Shown here in pieces: positions 27,675 through 36,616 of a DNA stretch of 64,000 nucleotides (the stretch's first letter is position 1; each line of letters opens with the position of its first letter). A program made the position numbers and the translations under genes. Origin of the DNA: Anaerovibrio lipolyticus. GTDB taxonomy: Bacteria; Bacillota; Negativicutes; Selenomonadales; Selenomonadaceae. Below the pieces are notes generated by a model. The model saw only the letters and a program-made list of their open reading frames with translations. It ran no database searches and had not been told where the DNA came from. Location: the NCBI RefSeq assembly GCF_021531495.1, contig NZ_JADYTY010000006.1, positions 22,736 to 86,735 of the forward strand. Reading direction: 5' to 3'.

Positions 27675-28376
27675 ATGACAGGTAAATTATATGGTATTGG
27701 TGTAGGCCCTGGGGATCCAGAGCTTTTGACCGTCAAAGCAATAAACGCCATCAAGAAGCTGGATGTGATTATTGCCCCTAAGACGGAAAAGAAGGATGGC
27801 TCTGTGGCTTTGAATATTGCTAAGGAGCATATTCGTCCTGAGACAGAGATTATTTATCAGGTTTTTCCTATGACTGTTGGCTTTGCTGCTGATGATACTG
27901 CTTGGCAGAACAACAAAAAAGAGATATTGGCTCTGTTGGAGCAGGGAAAGAATGTGGGCTTTTTGACTATTGGGGACCCAATGTTTTACAGCACCTACAT
28001 CTATGTTTTCCGTCTGCTGCAGCAGGAAAAGGTGGAGATTGAAACCATTCCTGGCATTCCAGCATTTTGCGCTATTGGCAGTGCTACCAATACCCCAATT
28101 GTGGAGGGAGATTGCATTCTCAGCATTATTCCTGCCAATATGCCAGAGGAAAGAGTCAAGGCAGCTCTTAAAACCTGTGATAATGCAGTGCTGATGAAGG
28201 TTTATAAGAACTCTGATGAGGTTATAGATATGCTGGCAGCAGAAGGCTTGGCAAAACAGGCTGTCTTGGCCAGCCGCTGCGGCCTGGACGATGAAGTGAT
28301 TATTCGTGACATCAGTCAGGAAAAAGGCAGAAAGCTGAATTATCTTTCTACTATTTTGACTAGAAAAGATAAGTAA
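27675..28376 (+). CDS. cbiL: Precorrin-2/cobalt-factor-II C20-methyltransferase
   Basis: 233-aa SAM-dependent tetrapyrrole methyltransferase of cobalamin synthesis. LYGIGVGPGDPELLTVKA, the GDPMFYSTY loop and ETIPGIPAFCAIGSA are typical of the CobI/CbiL branch; length fits. It stands alone here, away from any other cobalamin gene in the window, which is unusual because cbi genes are normally clustered. The ribosome site AAAGGA is rather distant (13 nt). The anaerobic (CbiL) name is used because the organism is inferred to be anaerobic. Confidence 0.85.
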   Translation: MTGKLYGIGVGPGDPELLTVKAINAIKKLDVIIAPKTEKKDGSVALNIAKEHIRPETEIIYQVFPMTVGFAADDTAWQNNKKEILALLEQGKNVGFLTIGDPMFYSTYIYVFRLLQQEKVEIETIPGIPAFCAIGSATNTPIVEGDCILSIIPANMPEERVKAALKTCDNAVLMKVYKNSDEVIDMLAAEGLAKQAVLASRCGLDDEVIIRDISQEKGRKLNYLSTILTRKDK

Positions 28377-28447
28377 TAGAAGGGAAATATCTAGCAATAG
28401 CTTTTCTCTAACATTAAAATATGGTAAATAAGGTCAATAAGTCTCTT

Positions 28448-28481
28448 CCTAGAGCACAATATGCCATTATTGTTCTCTAGG
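28448..28481 (+). promoter_or_regulatory. Inverted repeat upstream of the acyl-modification cluster
   Basis: CCTAGAGCACAATA (28448-28461) and TATTGTTCTCTAGG (28468-28481) form a near-perfect 14-bp stem with one mismatch. It is followed by a G run (28480-28485) rather than by T residues, so it is not a standard terminator; an operator or leader hairpin is possible. Confidence 0.45.
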
Positions 28482-28533
28482 GGGGAACTTTTGTAGTTTT
28501 GATTTACAAACTGTGGATAAAGGGGTTGCCAAT

Positions 28534-29061
28534 ATGGAAGAGTATTCTGTTCGTCCATTGGAAGAAAAGGATTTGCGGCTGGTATTGGACTGGCGAAATT
28601 CGGAAAGAGTGCATAGCAAAATGCTGACTGATCACAAAATTACATGGGAGGAGCATTTGGCTTGGTTTCAAAGAAGCAAGGACAATCCGGTTAAGAGAAA
28701 TTTGGTATTTTGTTATCAGGGCAGACCAATTGGTTATATAGGCTATACGGAATATGATGATGTAAATATGGTATGCTCACCTGGGGCATATCTAGGAGAG
28801 ACGGATGTACCTATAGATGCAGGAATTACCCTTTTTTACATAGCGGTAGAATATGCCTTTGCAGAATTGCATATGAAATCACTGGAGACAAGTGTATTTA
28901 AAAGCAATAAGCAGGCAATGCGTATTGATAAATTTCTTGGCTATAAGGAGGTTCCGGGGAAAGAAGAAGTATATATCAAAAATGGCAAGGAAGAAATTGC
29001 CTTGCGAATGTCCATGAGCAAAGCAGATTGGGATAAGCATAAGCAGGCAATTATTTTGTAA
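28534..29061 (+). CDS. GNAT acyltransferase, PseH/RimJ-like
   Basis: 175-aa GNAT-fold N-acyltransferase. LDWRNSERVHSKMLTDHKI followed by EEHLAWF is the pattern of PseH-type sugar N-acetyltransferases; IGYIGY and the C-terminal SLETSVFKSNKQAMRIDKFLGY form the acyl-CoA/ACP-binding core. Start ATG 28534 lies 8 nt after AAAGGGG; an in-frame GTG (28513) has no such site. First gene of a tight cluster with an acyl carrier protein, two KAS III enzymes and a reductase, which suggests that it transfers a dedicated acyl group to an amino sugar or a protein residue. Confidence 0.75.
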   Translation: MEEYSVRPLEEKDLRLVLDWRNSERVHSKMLTDHKITWEEHLAWFQRSKDNPVKRNLVFCYQGRPIGYIGYTEYDDVNMVCSPGAYLGETDVPIDAGITLFYIAVEYAFAELHMKSLETSVFKSNKQAMRIDKFLGYKEVPGKEEVYIKNGKEEIALRMSMSKADWDKHKQAIIL

Positions 29062-29082
29062 TTTATGAGGAGGAAATTGGAT

Positions 29083-29298
29083 ATGACAGAGGAATTATTT
29101 TTGGAGAAAATGGCAGATATTTTGGATGCAGAGGATGATGTAACAATGGATGCCGTTTTGGCCGATCTTGAGGAGTGGGATTCTCTTAGTGTAGTTAGCT
29201 ATGTAGCTATGGCGAATACCTCCTGTGGCAAGAAGGTTAATGTTAAGGATGTGCGGGAGGCAGAAACTATTCAGGATTTGTACAATCTGCTGAAATGA
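29083..29298 (+). CDS. Dedicated acyl carrier protein
   Basis: 71-aa acidic four-helix carrier protein. EEWDSLSVV contains the DSL serine that takes the phosphopantetheine arm (about residue 36). It is more diverged than the housekeeping AcpP and is adjacent to KAS and ketoreductase genes, so it probably carries the acyl chain of this small pathway. Start 29083 is 9 nt behind GAGGAGG. Confidence 0.82.
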   Translation: MTEELFLEKMADILDAEDDVTMDAVLADLEEWDSLSVVSYVAMANTSCGKKVNVKDVREAETIQDLYNLLK

Positions 29299-29307
29299 GG
29301 TATGGAC

Positions 29308-30301
29308 ATGGTGAATTGTCTTGAAGGTATAAGCATCAAAGCTATTTCATGCTGTGTGCCTCACAATCATTATTCGTTGACAGAATATGCTCCAGATTTG
29401 TTTAATGATAAGTCAGCTCGCCGTATGGCAAAGGGGACAGGTTTTTCTGCTCTGAGAATTGCAGATGAAAATACTACCACTGCGGATTTGTGTCTAAAGG
29501 CAGCCGAAAAAATTCTACAGGATGAAGCAAGAGAAGATATAGGAGCTTTGGTTTTTGTTAGTCAGACTCCTGATTATGTGCTTCCAGCTACCAGTCATAT
29601 TTTGCAAGAACGTCTGGGGTTGAAGAATGACATACTGTGTCTTGATATTAATGAGGGTTGTTCTGGTTATGTTACTGGTGTATACACAGCAGGATTACTA
29701 GCAAAGCAGTTAAATAAAGCCGTTTGTCTACTAGGGGGGGGACACAATCTCTAAGTTGACCTTGCCTGTGGATAGAGCTACTAGAAGCATTTTTGGTGAT
29801 GCAGGTACTGCTACGATTATTGAACCAGGGGAGCAGAAGGTGTATTTTTCTTTTGCCAGCTATGGAGAGCGGGCAGATGCCATTATTGTAGAGAATAGCC
29901 GCCATCGTTCTGTGGCGGAACCTAAAAATGATGGTTGCTTGTATCTTGATGGTATAGGGATTATGAATTTTACCCTAAACGAAGTACCAGAACTAATGCA
30001 GGGACTATGTGCTGCAGCTGATGTCAAAATGGAGGATATTTCTCTATTTGCTTGCCATCAGGCCAATAAAATGATTTTGCAATCATTGGCAGAGAAGCTT
30101 TCTGTACCAGTAGAGAAGATTCCGTTTACAGCAGGAGATTGTGGCAATGAAAGTTCAGCATCCATTCCTATGGTTTTGACAGCCTCTCAGAATGAGGATT
30201 TGTCCAAGGTTTTGTGCTGTGGCTTTGGTGTTGGTTTGTCAGCTGGAGTATTTATTTATGATTTCGGTAATACAAAGTTTTATGGAGTTAGTGAACTATG
30301 A
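29308..30301 (+). pseudogene. KAS III (FabH-like) enzyme split by a frameshift at a G8 tract; possibly phase-variable
   Basis: Two overlapping frames encode one ~330-aa 3-oxoacyl-ACP synthase III-like protein. The first frame runs to a stop at 29752-29754 and holds the catalytic Cys (INEGCSGYVTG). The second holds ACHQANKM (His), GNESSASIP (Asn) and IFGDAGTATII. The break lies at eight G (29734-29741). With seven G the reading continues LLGGDTISKLTLPVDRATRS, which restores the segment seen in the intact paralogue at 31076. Either a sequencing error, a dead gene, or an ON/OFF contingency tract. Start ATG 29308 is 7 nt after GAGG. Overlaps the SDR gene by 4 bp. Confidence 0.8.
29734..29741 (+). 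repeat. G8 homopolymer tract
   Basis: Eight consecutive G inside the KAS III coding region. G runs of this length are rare in this window and are classical slipped-strand sites. Confidence 0.95.
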
Positions 30302-31044
30302 GTCGAGTGGTGTTCGATTTTACAGGTGAAAATTTTGTGGTAACAGGTGCTTCTTCAGGTATGGGGAGGCAGGTTGCTGTGGAATTGGCCACAGCTGGAG
30401 CAAATGTGCTGGCAATAGCTAGGAATGAAGCAAGATTGCAGGAGCTGCAGGCGCAATATCCAGCCAATATTTCTGTTGCAGCTCTGGATGTATGTGATAG
30501 CGAAAAAATGGAAAATGCTATCAAGGATTTTGTGGGAGAACATGGTAAATTGCATGGTGGTGTTCATGGGGCTGGTATAACAGATATTACTCCTCTAAAG
30601 TCCTATGATAAGGATAAGGCTCACAAAATTATGGATATAAATTTTTGGGCAGGAGCAAATTTTTTGCAATATGCCACAAAAAAGAGAATTTCTAATGATG
30701 GTGCATCCTTTGTGTTGTTTTCTTCTGTGTACGCCCAGTCATCTCCTAAAGGAATGTTTGTATATGGTGCTGCCAAGGCGGGAATTAATATTGCGGTGCA
30801 ATCCATTAGCAAGGAGATTGCCAAGAGAAAGCAACGCGTAAATTCCATTATGCCAGGCTGGGTAGAAACAGGTATGACAGATATGATAGGCGATATTTCA
30901 AACAAATCAGATATTGTTGGTAATGAATTATTAGGTACTGGTTCTCCCTGTGATGTAACAGGTATGGTGCTATTTTTACTTAGTGATAGAGGAAGCTGGA
31001 TTACAGGCAGTAATATAGCTGTTGATGGTGGGTATCTGGCTTAG
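30298..31044 (+). CDS. SDR-family 3-oxoacyl reductase (FabG-like)
   Basis: 248-aa classical short-chain dehydrogenase. VTGASSGMGRQ binds NAD(P)H; HGAGIT replaces the usual NNAG; SSVYAQ and YGAAKAG supply Ser, Tyr and Lys of the catalytic set; the C-terminal GSNIAVDGGY is typical of FabG-type enzymes. In this cluster it would reduce a 3-oxoacyl-ACP to a 3-hydroxyacyl-ACP. Start overlaps the preceding KAS gene by 4 bp. Confidence 0.85.
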   Translation: MSRVVFDFTGENFVVTGASSGMGRQVAVELATAGANVLAIARNEARLQELQAQYPANISVAALDVCDSEKMENAIKDFVGEHGKLHGGVHGAGITDITPLKSYDKDKAHKIMDINFWAGANFLQYATKKRISNDGASFVLFSSVYAQSSPKGMFVYGAAKAGINIAVQSISKEIAKRKQRVNSIMPGWVETGMTDMIGDISNKSDIVGNELLGTGSPCDVTGMVLFLLSDRGSWITGSNIAVDGGYLA

Positions 31045-31075
31045 AAAAAAGTAAGACGATTTTAGGAGTGATTTT

Positions 31076-32065
31076 GTGAAGGCTTATATAAAAAAGATTG
31101 CATACTATTTGCCAGAGATGGTGGAGGAAAATCCCCCTAATCGTCTGCGTAAAAAAACAGGCATTTTTCGCCGTCACATCTGTGGCACAAATGAAATTGC
31201 TTCGGATTTGGCCATTAAGGCAGTAGAAAAGATTTTTACCAATGGTATAGACAAAAGCAAGGTGGAAATGCTTTTGCTTTGTACTCAGTCACCTGATTAT
31301 TTTTTGCCTACCACAGCCTGCATTTTGCAACACAAGCTGGGTTTGAAAAAATCCTGTGGTGCCATGGATTACAATCTGGGGTGTTCTGGCTATATTTATG
31401 GTTTGAGCCTAGCCAAGGGAATGATAGAATCTGGTCAGGTAAATAATGTCCTTCTGGTTACTACAGAAACCTATAGTAAATACATTAATGAAAAAGATCA
31501 TAGTGTTAAGCCATTGTTCGGTGATGGGGCCACGGCAACCTTTGTTGAGGCTGTTGATACTGATATACCAGGTTTGGATGGCTTTGTATTTGGTACAGAT
31601 GGCAGTGGCTTTGAAAATCTGATTGTTCCAGCTGGCGGCATGGTTCATCCATATGGCACAGTAAATGTAGAGGAAGAAGCTGATGAGTATGGCAATGTAC
31701 GAACAGCTTCTAATATACATATGAAGGGCAGTGCAATTAGTGATTTTGCCTTGGAAGTAGTTCCTGATACTGTAGAGAAAATATTACACAAAACCAATAA
31801 GACAAAGGATGATATAGGTTATTTTGTCTTTCATCAGGCAAACAAATTTATGCTGGAATATCTACAGCAGAAGTGTGATTTGCTGGGTTATCCTTATTGG
31901 AACGATGTGGAGGAATATGGCAATACAGTATCAAGCTCCATCCCAATAGCCTTGGCAGATATGCTGACTAAGGAAAAACCACAAAATCCTCTTGTTATGT
32001 CAATAGGCTTCGGAGTAGGTTTATCCTGGGGTGGATGCTTAATAAACACAAAATATTGTAAATAG
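31076..32065 (+). CDS. Intact KAS III (FabH-like) enzyme
   Basis: 329-aa thiolase-fold condensing enzyme. The triad is visible: Cys in YNLGCSGYIYG (about residue 107), His in VFHQANKF (about 252) and Asn in YGNTVSSSIP (about 283); LFGDGATATFVE matches the region broken in its upstream paralogue. GTG start behind AGGAG. It does not sit with fab genes, so it more likely makes a special acyl group for surface modification than housekeeping fatty acids. Two KAS III-like proteins side by side may have different substrates or act as a pair. Confidence 0.85.
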   Translation: MKAYIKKIAYYLPEMVEENPPNRLRKKTGIFRRHICGTNEIASDLAIKAVEKIFTNGIDKSKVEMLLLCTQSPDYFLPTTACILQHKLGLKKSCGAMDYNLGCSGYIYGLSLAKGMIESGQVNNVLLVTTETYSKYINEKDHSVKPLFGDGATATFVEAVDTDIPGLDGFVFGTDGSGFENLIVPAGGMVHPYGTVNVEEEADEYGNVRTASNIHMKGSAISDFALEVVPDTVEKILHKTNKTKDDIGYFVFHQANKFMLEYLQQKCDLLGYPYWNDVEEYGNTVSSSIPIALADMLTKEKPQNPLVMSIGFGVGLSWGGCLINTKYCK

Positions 32066-32197
32066 ACTATGTATTGAAAAACATATTCGAAAAGAGATAG
32101 AATTTGCAGAGGGGAAGGCCGCTGTTTTGCGTTGATAGAAAAAGTGTGATAGTATAAGGAAAAGAGGTGTGGGATATTGTAGAAAAGGGGCGGTAAT

Positions 32198-33763
32198 ATG
32201 GGAATATATCTCAATCCTGGCAGTGATATGTTTCAGCAGTCACTTAACAGTATGATTTTTGTAGACAAGAGTGATATTATTGCGGAATTGAACAAAATCA
32301 TCAATACAAATGAAAAATATATATGTATTAGCCGTCCAAGAAGATTTGGCAAGTCTATGACTATGAACATGGTGTCGGCATATTATGATAGGACAGTGGA
32401 AAGTAGTCTATTTGCAAGAACCAAAATTTCAAAAACAGACAATTATGCCAAACATAGAGGAGCATATGATGTGTTATTCATCAATATGCAAAATTTTTTA
32501 TCAAAAACAAAAACTATGGAGGAATTACTTCGACTATTAGAAACTAGAGTAGGCAGGGAGCTTGTTTATGCCTATCCAGATATAGATTTTTTTGATAAGA
32601 ATAGTTTGGCTTATCTACTAGAGGATGTCTACAGTGTTACCAAACGCAAATTTGTCATTTTGATTGATGAATGGGACTGCATTTTCCGGGAGGAAAAAAA
32701 TCATCTGCAAGAACAAAAAATCTATCTGGATTTTTTGAGGGATTGGCTCAAGGACAATCCTTGTATTGCCTTGACCTATATGACAGGCATACTGCCTATC
32801 AAAAAATATGGCACCCACTCTGCCTTGAATATGTTTCGAGAGATTTCCATGATGAATCCTGTGGAATACGCTGGATTTACCGGCTTTACGGAAAGTGAAG
32901 TAAAAGAACTGTGCCAAAAATACCAGATGGATTTCGAGGAAACAAAAAAATGGTATGATGGATATACTTTCCCTATGTGCAGGTCTATCTATAATCCTCG
33001 GTCTATTGTTTCCGCTATGCAGTCTAGATTCTTTGACAGCTATTGGAATCAGACAGAAACCTTTGATGCATTGCGTATCTATATTGATATGAATTTCGAC
33101 GGCCTGAGGGATGCTGTTATTACCCTAATGGCAGGGAACAGATTGCATATTGATGTGCGCAGTTTTACTAATGATATGGTGACTTTCAATACATATGAAG
33201 ATATTTTCTCTCTTTTGGTGCACTTAGGTTACCTGGCCTATGATGTAGAAAAACAAGAGGTATTTATCCCCAACAAGGAAGTAATGCAGGAGTTTGTTAC
33301 AGCAACCAGCGTTTCACGATGGCATGAGATTGTCAATTCTGTAAAAAAATCCAGACAGCTCCTTCAGGCAACATTTGATAGGGATGAGGAGGCCGTAGCA
33401 GCTGGTGTTGAAGCAGCCCATTTTGAAACCAGTCATTTGCAGTACAATGATGAAAATGCCCTTTCTTATGTTGTATCATTGGCATATTATGCGGCAAGAG
33501 AATATTATACCATGGTTAGAGAAATGCCCACAGGTAAAGGATTTGCTGACATGGTCTTTTTGCCTCGAAAAAAATATGCTGATAAACCAGCTATGATTGT
33601 TGAGCTGAAATGGGACAAGGGAGCAAATACTGCTATTAAGCAGATTAAGGCAAAACAGTATGTTGAGGCATTGCAGGACTATCATGGTCAGATACTGCTG
33701 GTGGGCATCAGTTATGACAAGAAAAGCCGCAAGCACCAATGTCGGATTGAGAAAATTGACTAA
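32198..33763 (+). CDS. AAA-ATPase-like/PD-(D/E)XK nuclease-superfamily protein
   Basis: 521 aa. N-terminal AAA-ATPase-like domain with a P-loop variant SRPRRFGKSM (about residue 46) and a Walker B-like FVILIDEWD (about 155); the C-terminal part shows GKGFADMVFLP and MIVELKWDKG followed by IKQIKAKQY, the PD-(D/E)XK-type core. This architecture is common, often multicopy, in gut anaerobes, and its function is not established. ATG start after GGGGCGG. AT-richer than its neighbours, consistent with horizontal spread. Ends in a terminator. Confidence 0.82.
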   Translation: MGIYLNPGSDMFQQSLNSMIFVDKSDIIAELNKIINTNEKYICISRPRRFGKSMTMNMVSAYYDRTVESSLFARTKISKTDNYAKHRGAYDVLFINMQNFLSKTKTMEELLRLLETRVGRELVYAYPDIDFFDKNSLAYLLEDVYSVTKRKFVILIDEWDCIFREEKNHLQEQKIYLDFLRDWLKDNPCIALTYMTGILPIKKYGTHSALNMFREISMMNPVEYAGFTGFTESEVKELCQKYQMDFEETKKWYDGYTFPMCRSIYNPRSIVSAMQSRFFDSYWNQTETFDALRIYIDMNFDGLRDAVITLMAGNRLHIDVRSFTNDMVTFNTYEDIFSLLVHLGYLAYDVEKQEVFIPNKEVMQEFVTATSVSRWHEIVNSVKKSRQLLQATFDRDEEAVAAGVEAAHFETSHLQYNDENALSYVVSLAYYAAREYYTMVREMPTGKGFADMVFLPRKKYADKPAMIVELKWDKGANTAIKQIKAKQYVEALQDYHGQILLVGISYDKKSRKHQCRIEKID

Positions 33764-33795
33764 ATACGAAGTGAAAGTTAGTTTTACAAATTACG

Positions 33796-33838
33796 GAGTC
33801 ATAATTCTGTCAAACAGAGTTGTGGCTCTCTTTTTTTT
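33796..33838 (+). terminator. Terminator after the AAA/PD-(D/E)XK gene
   Basis: 14-bp stem with several G-U pairs (33796-33809 with 33815-33828) followed by eight T. Confidence 0.85.
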
Positions 33839-33850
33839 ATATAGAATTTC

Positions 33851-33859
33851 TGATATAAT
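33851..33859 (+). promoter_or_regulatory. Extended -10 for the U32 peptidase-mutS2 genes
   Basis: TGATATAAT (TATAAT 33854-33859) 73 bp before the U32 start; no convincing -35. Confidence 0.45.
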
Positions 33860-33931
33860 ATTTCGGTTAGAACGAAATAGTTTCCCTAGGCTTTTTTGAT
33901 CTAGGGTGTGTGGATAACGGAGGGTTTTATT

Positions 33932-36595
33932 GTGGTTGAGCTTTTGGCACCGGCTGGCAGTCGGGAAGCGTTGGCAGCAGCAGTGGAGAGCGGTGCCAAT
34001 GCGGTATATCTGGCGGGAAATATGTTTGGCGCTCGTGCCTATGCGGATAATTTTGATGAAGAAGGGCTAAAGGAAGCCATACATTTTGCCCATATGCGAA
34101 ATGTTCACATTCATGTAACTGTAAATACCATTGTTGATGATAATGAATTGCCAGGATTGAAGCAGTATTTGCGGTTTCTCGATGAAGCAGGAGCAGATGC
34201 TGTACTGGTGCAGGATTTGGGAGCAGCCCGCATAGTTAGAGAAGTTGTGCCAGAGCTTCCTATGCATGCCAGTACCCAGATGACAGTACACAATCTGGAC
34301 GGAGTACGGGCATTGGAGGCTCTGGGCTTTAGCCGGGTGGTGCTGTCTAGAGAGCTGTCCTTGGAGGCTATTCGTCATATCTGTAGTGAAGCCAAGGCAG
34401 AGATAGAAGTTTTTGTTCATGGTGCTCTCTGTGTATGTTACTCTGGGCAGTGCCTGATGAGCAGTATGATTGGGGGACGCAGTGGCAATCGTGGTCGTTG
34501 CGCCCAGCCTTGCCGCCTGCCATATACTTTGGTGGATGAAAATGATAATGATTTGTTAGCTGGCAGCGCTGGTCAGTATCTTTTAAGTCCCAGGGATTTA
34601 AAAACCATTGATTTGTTGCCAGAGCTTCTAAAGGCAGGAGTAAGCTCCCTCAAAATCGAGGGGCGTATGAAACGGCCAGAATATGTGGCTACAGCAGTAG
34701 GCTGTTATCGGCGGGCTGTGGATAGCTGGCTTCAGGGAGATTTTCAGGTACGTCCCCAGGACAGTCAGGCTCTGGCTCAGATTTTTAATCGGGATTTTAC
34801 TACAGCCTATTTGGAGGAAAAGCAGGGCCGAAATATGATGAGCGACAAACGGCCAAATAATAGAGGCCTGATGCTAGGTCGAGTTCTAAGCTATGATACC
34901 GGCAATGGCATGGTGTCTATGAAGCTGAATACAGATTTGCAGGTCGGAGATCAGGTAGACTTCTGGGTGAAGGTGGGGGGACGAGTTACTACTACCATTC
35001 AAAAGCTGTATCTGGTTAAGGAAGCTAAGAATAGCAAAAATGCCAAAAACACCAAGGGGAAGAAGCAGAAAGCAGGTAAGGCTGCATCCCATAAGGATAA
35101 ATTATCGGATGGTCTGAATATGCAAAATCTGGTGCCTGTTCAGCAGGGGGCTTCTGGCACTGTAGTGGCCTTTGCTGTTGCAGGCAGAGTGTTCCCAGGA
35201 GATAGAGCCTTTAAGGTTCTGGATAGTAAATTAGTGGAGGAAGCCAAGGCTATGTACGCCTCTGGCGCTCCTGTCCGTAGATATAATATTAAGGCTCAGG
35301 TTACAGCATCTGTAGGGGAGCCATTGGTTATTCAGCTGGAGGATGAGGCAGGCCATGTAGCCGTGGCAGCTACTGAGTTTATTGGGGAACCAGCCTTGAA
35401 ACGGCCTTTAAGCAGGGAAGTAGTGGAAAAACAGCTGGGCCGTTTGGGAAGCAGTATTTTCCATTTGCAGGAGCTGGCTGTAGATATTGCAGGTCAGGTT
35501 ATGATTCCTGTTAGCGAGATTAACGAGGCGCGTCGCAAGGCTGTAGAGGAGCTGGAAAATCAGCGCTTGGCAGATTTTCAACAGCAGGCAGGAGAGTTTT
35601 CTCGTCAGGCAGCTAAAAATATTCGTCAAGGCATTGCCAATATTCAGCAGGAACTGCTTCGCCGACAGGCCAAAACCCAGGCCAGAGATATTGTAAGGCC
35701 TGCCACCAAGGGGGGCTATATTACGGTAGTGGCAGATAATATTCCTCGTGTAAAGGCAGCTTTGGCAAACGGTGCCAGAAGAATTGTCTTTGGCGGGGAA
35801 AGCTATAGCCATGAAAATATTACTTTGGATATGTGTCGTCAGGCAGCAGAGCTGGCTCATGAATATGGGGCGGCCATTGTACTGAACACACCTAGAATCA
35901 TTAGAGATAGTGAGCTGGCAAGATTCCACAGCTGGCTGAAAATTGTGGATACTTATCCAATAGATGCTATTAGCGTGCATAATATTGGCACGCTCCATGC
36001 AGTGCGTCAGCTAACCAGTCTGCCTATAGAGGCTGATTATTCCCTGATTAGCTACAATGTAGAGGCATTGCGGCATTTGCAGGAGCTGGGGGCAGATAGA
36101 GTGGTGCTGTCACCAGAGCTGAATATGTCTCAGCTGGAGAAGCTAGGACAGGAAAGCCCTCTGCCTTTGGAATGCCTGGTAGATGCTCATTTGGAGCTGA
36201 TGGTATCTGAATACTGCTGTACAGGCAGTTTTCTAGGAGGTTTGGATACAGGACATTGCTCAGCACCATGTGTGGCTATGAAAAAGAAATTTTATCTCAA
36301 GGATAGAAAAAATATACGCTTTCCATTGGTGATGGATCAATATTGCCATATGCATCTTCTCAATGCCAACAGGCTGAGTATGCTGCCTCATGCTATGAAA
36401 TTCCGGTCTATGGGTATAGCTGGTTTGCGTATTGATGGCAGATATTTGACTCCGGATAAATTAGGCCAGCTAGTAAAGAACTATGGCATTTACATGGCTC
36501 GCCGTAAGGAAATCAGCGAGGCAGAAAGACCAGAGGTAGAGAAGCTGGAGGGCAGGAACATTACCAGAGGTCACTACTTTAGGGGCGTTTTGTAA
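33932..36595 (+). CDS. Peptidase U32 family protein, long form
   Basis: 887-aa protein of the U32 (YhbU/RlhA-type) family. The N-terminal domain has LLAPAGSREALAAAVESGA, the HGALCVCYSGQCLMSS core with its cysteines, RGRCAQPCR and SLKIEGRMK (about residues 170-245). A middle linker near residues 360-400 is very Lys-rich. The C-terminal third repeats U32 elements (SDYSLIS-like region, EYCCTGSFLGG with GHCSAPC), giving paired cysteine clusters that could hold a metal or FeS centre. Some long U32 proteins hydroxylate 23S rRNA; collagenase-like activity is an older label. GTG 33932, 7 nt after CGGAGGG, was preferred to the earlier in-frame GTG. Confidence 0.85.
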   Translation: MVELLAPAGSREALAAAVESGANAVYLAGNMFGARAYADNFDEEGLKEAIHFAHMRNVHIHVTVNTIVDDNELPGLKQYLRFLDEAGADAVLVQDLGAARIVREVVPELPMHASTQMTVHNLDGVRALEALGFSRVVLSRELSLEAIRHICSEAKAEIEVFVHGALCVCYSGQCLMSSMIGGRSGNRGRCAQPCRLPYTLVDENDNDLLAGSAGQYLLSPRDLKTIDLLPELLKAGVSSLKIEGRMKRPEYVATAVGCYRRAVDSWLQGDFQVRPQDSQALAQIFNRDFTTAYLEEKQGRNMMSDKRPNNRGLMLGRVLSYDTGNGMVSMKLNTDLQVGDQVDFWVKVGGRVTTTIQKLYLVKEAKNSKNAKNTKGKKQKAGKAASHKDKLSDGLNMQNLVPVQQGASGTVVAFAVAGRVFPGDRAFKVLDSKLVEEAKAMYASGAPVRRYNIKAQVTASVGEPLVIQLEDEAGHVAVAATEFIGEPALKRPLSREVVEKQLGRLGSSIFHLQELAVDIAGQVMIPVSEINEARRKAVEELENQRLADFQQQAGEFSRQAAKNIRQGIANIQQELLRRQAKTQARDIVRPATKGGYITVVADNIPRVKAALANGARRIVFGGESYSHENITLDMCRQAAELAHEYGAAIVLNTPRIIRDSELARFHSWLKIVDTYPIDAISVHNIGTLHAVRQLTSLPIEADYSLISYNVEALRHLQELGADRVVLSPELNMSQLEKLGQESPLPLECLVDAHLELMVSEYCCTGSFLGGLDTGHCSAPCVAMKKKFYLKDRKNIRFPLVMDQYCHMHLLNANRLSMLPHAMKFRSMGIAGLRIDGRYLTPDKLGQLVKNYGIYMARRKEISEAERPEVEKLEGRNITRGHYFRGVL

Positions 36596-36616
36596 TATAG
36601 ATATAGGAGAAATAAA

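Noticed and set aside
32198..33763. Reading the AAA/PD-(D/E)XK gene as part of the acyl cluster
   Set aside because: It lies 132 bp downstream with different base composition and belongs to a scattered multicopy family; no functional tie is visible.
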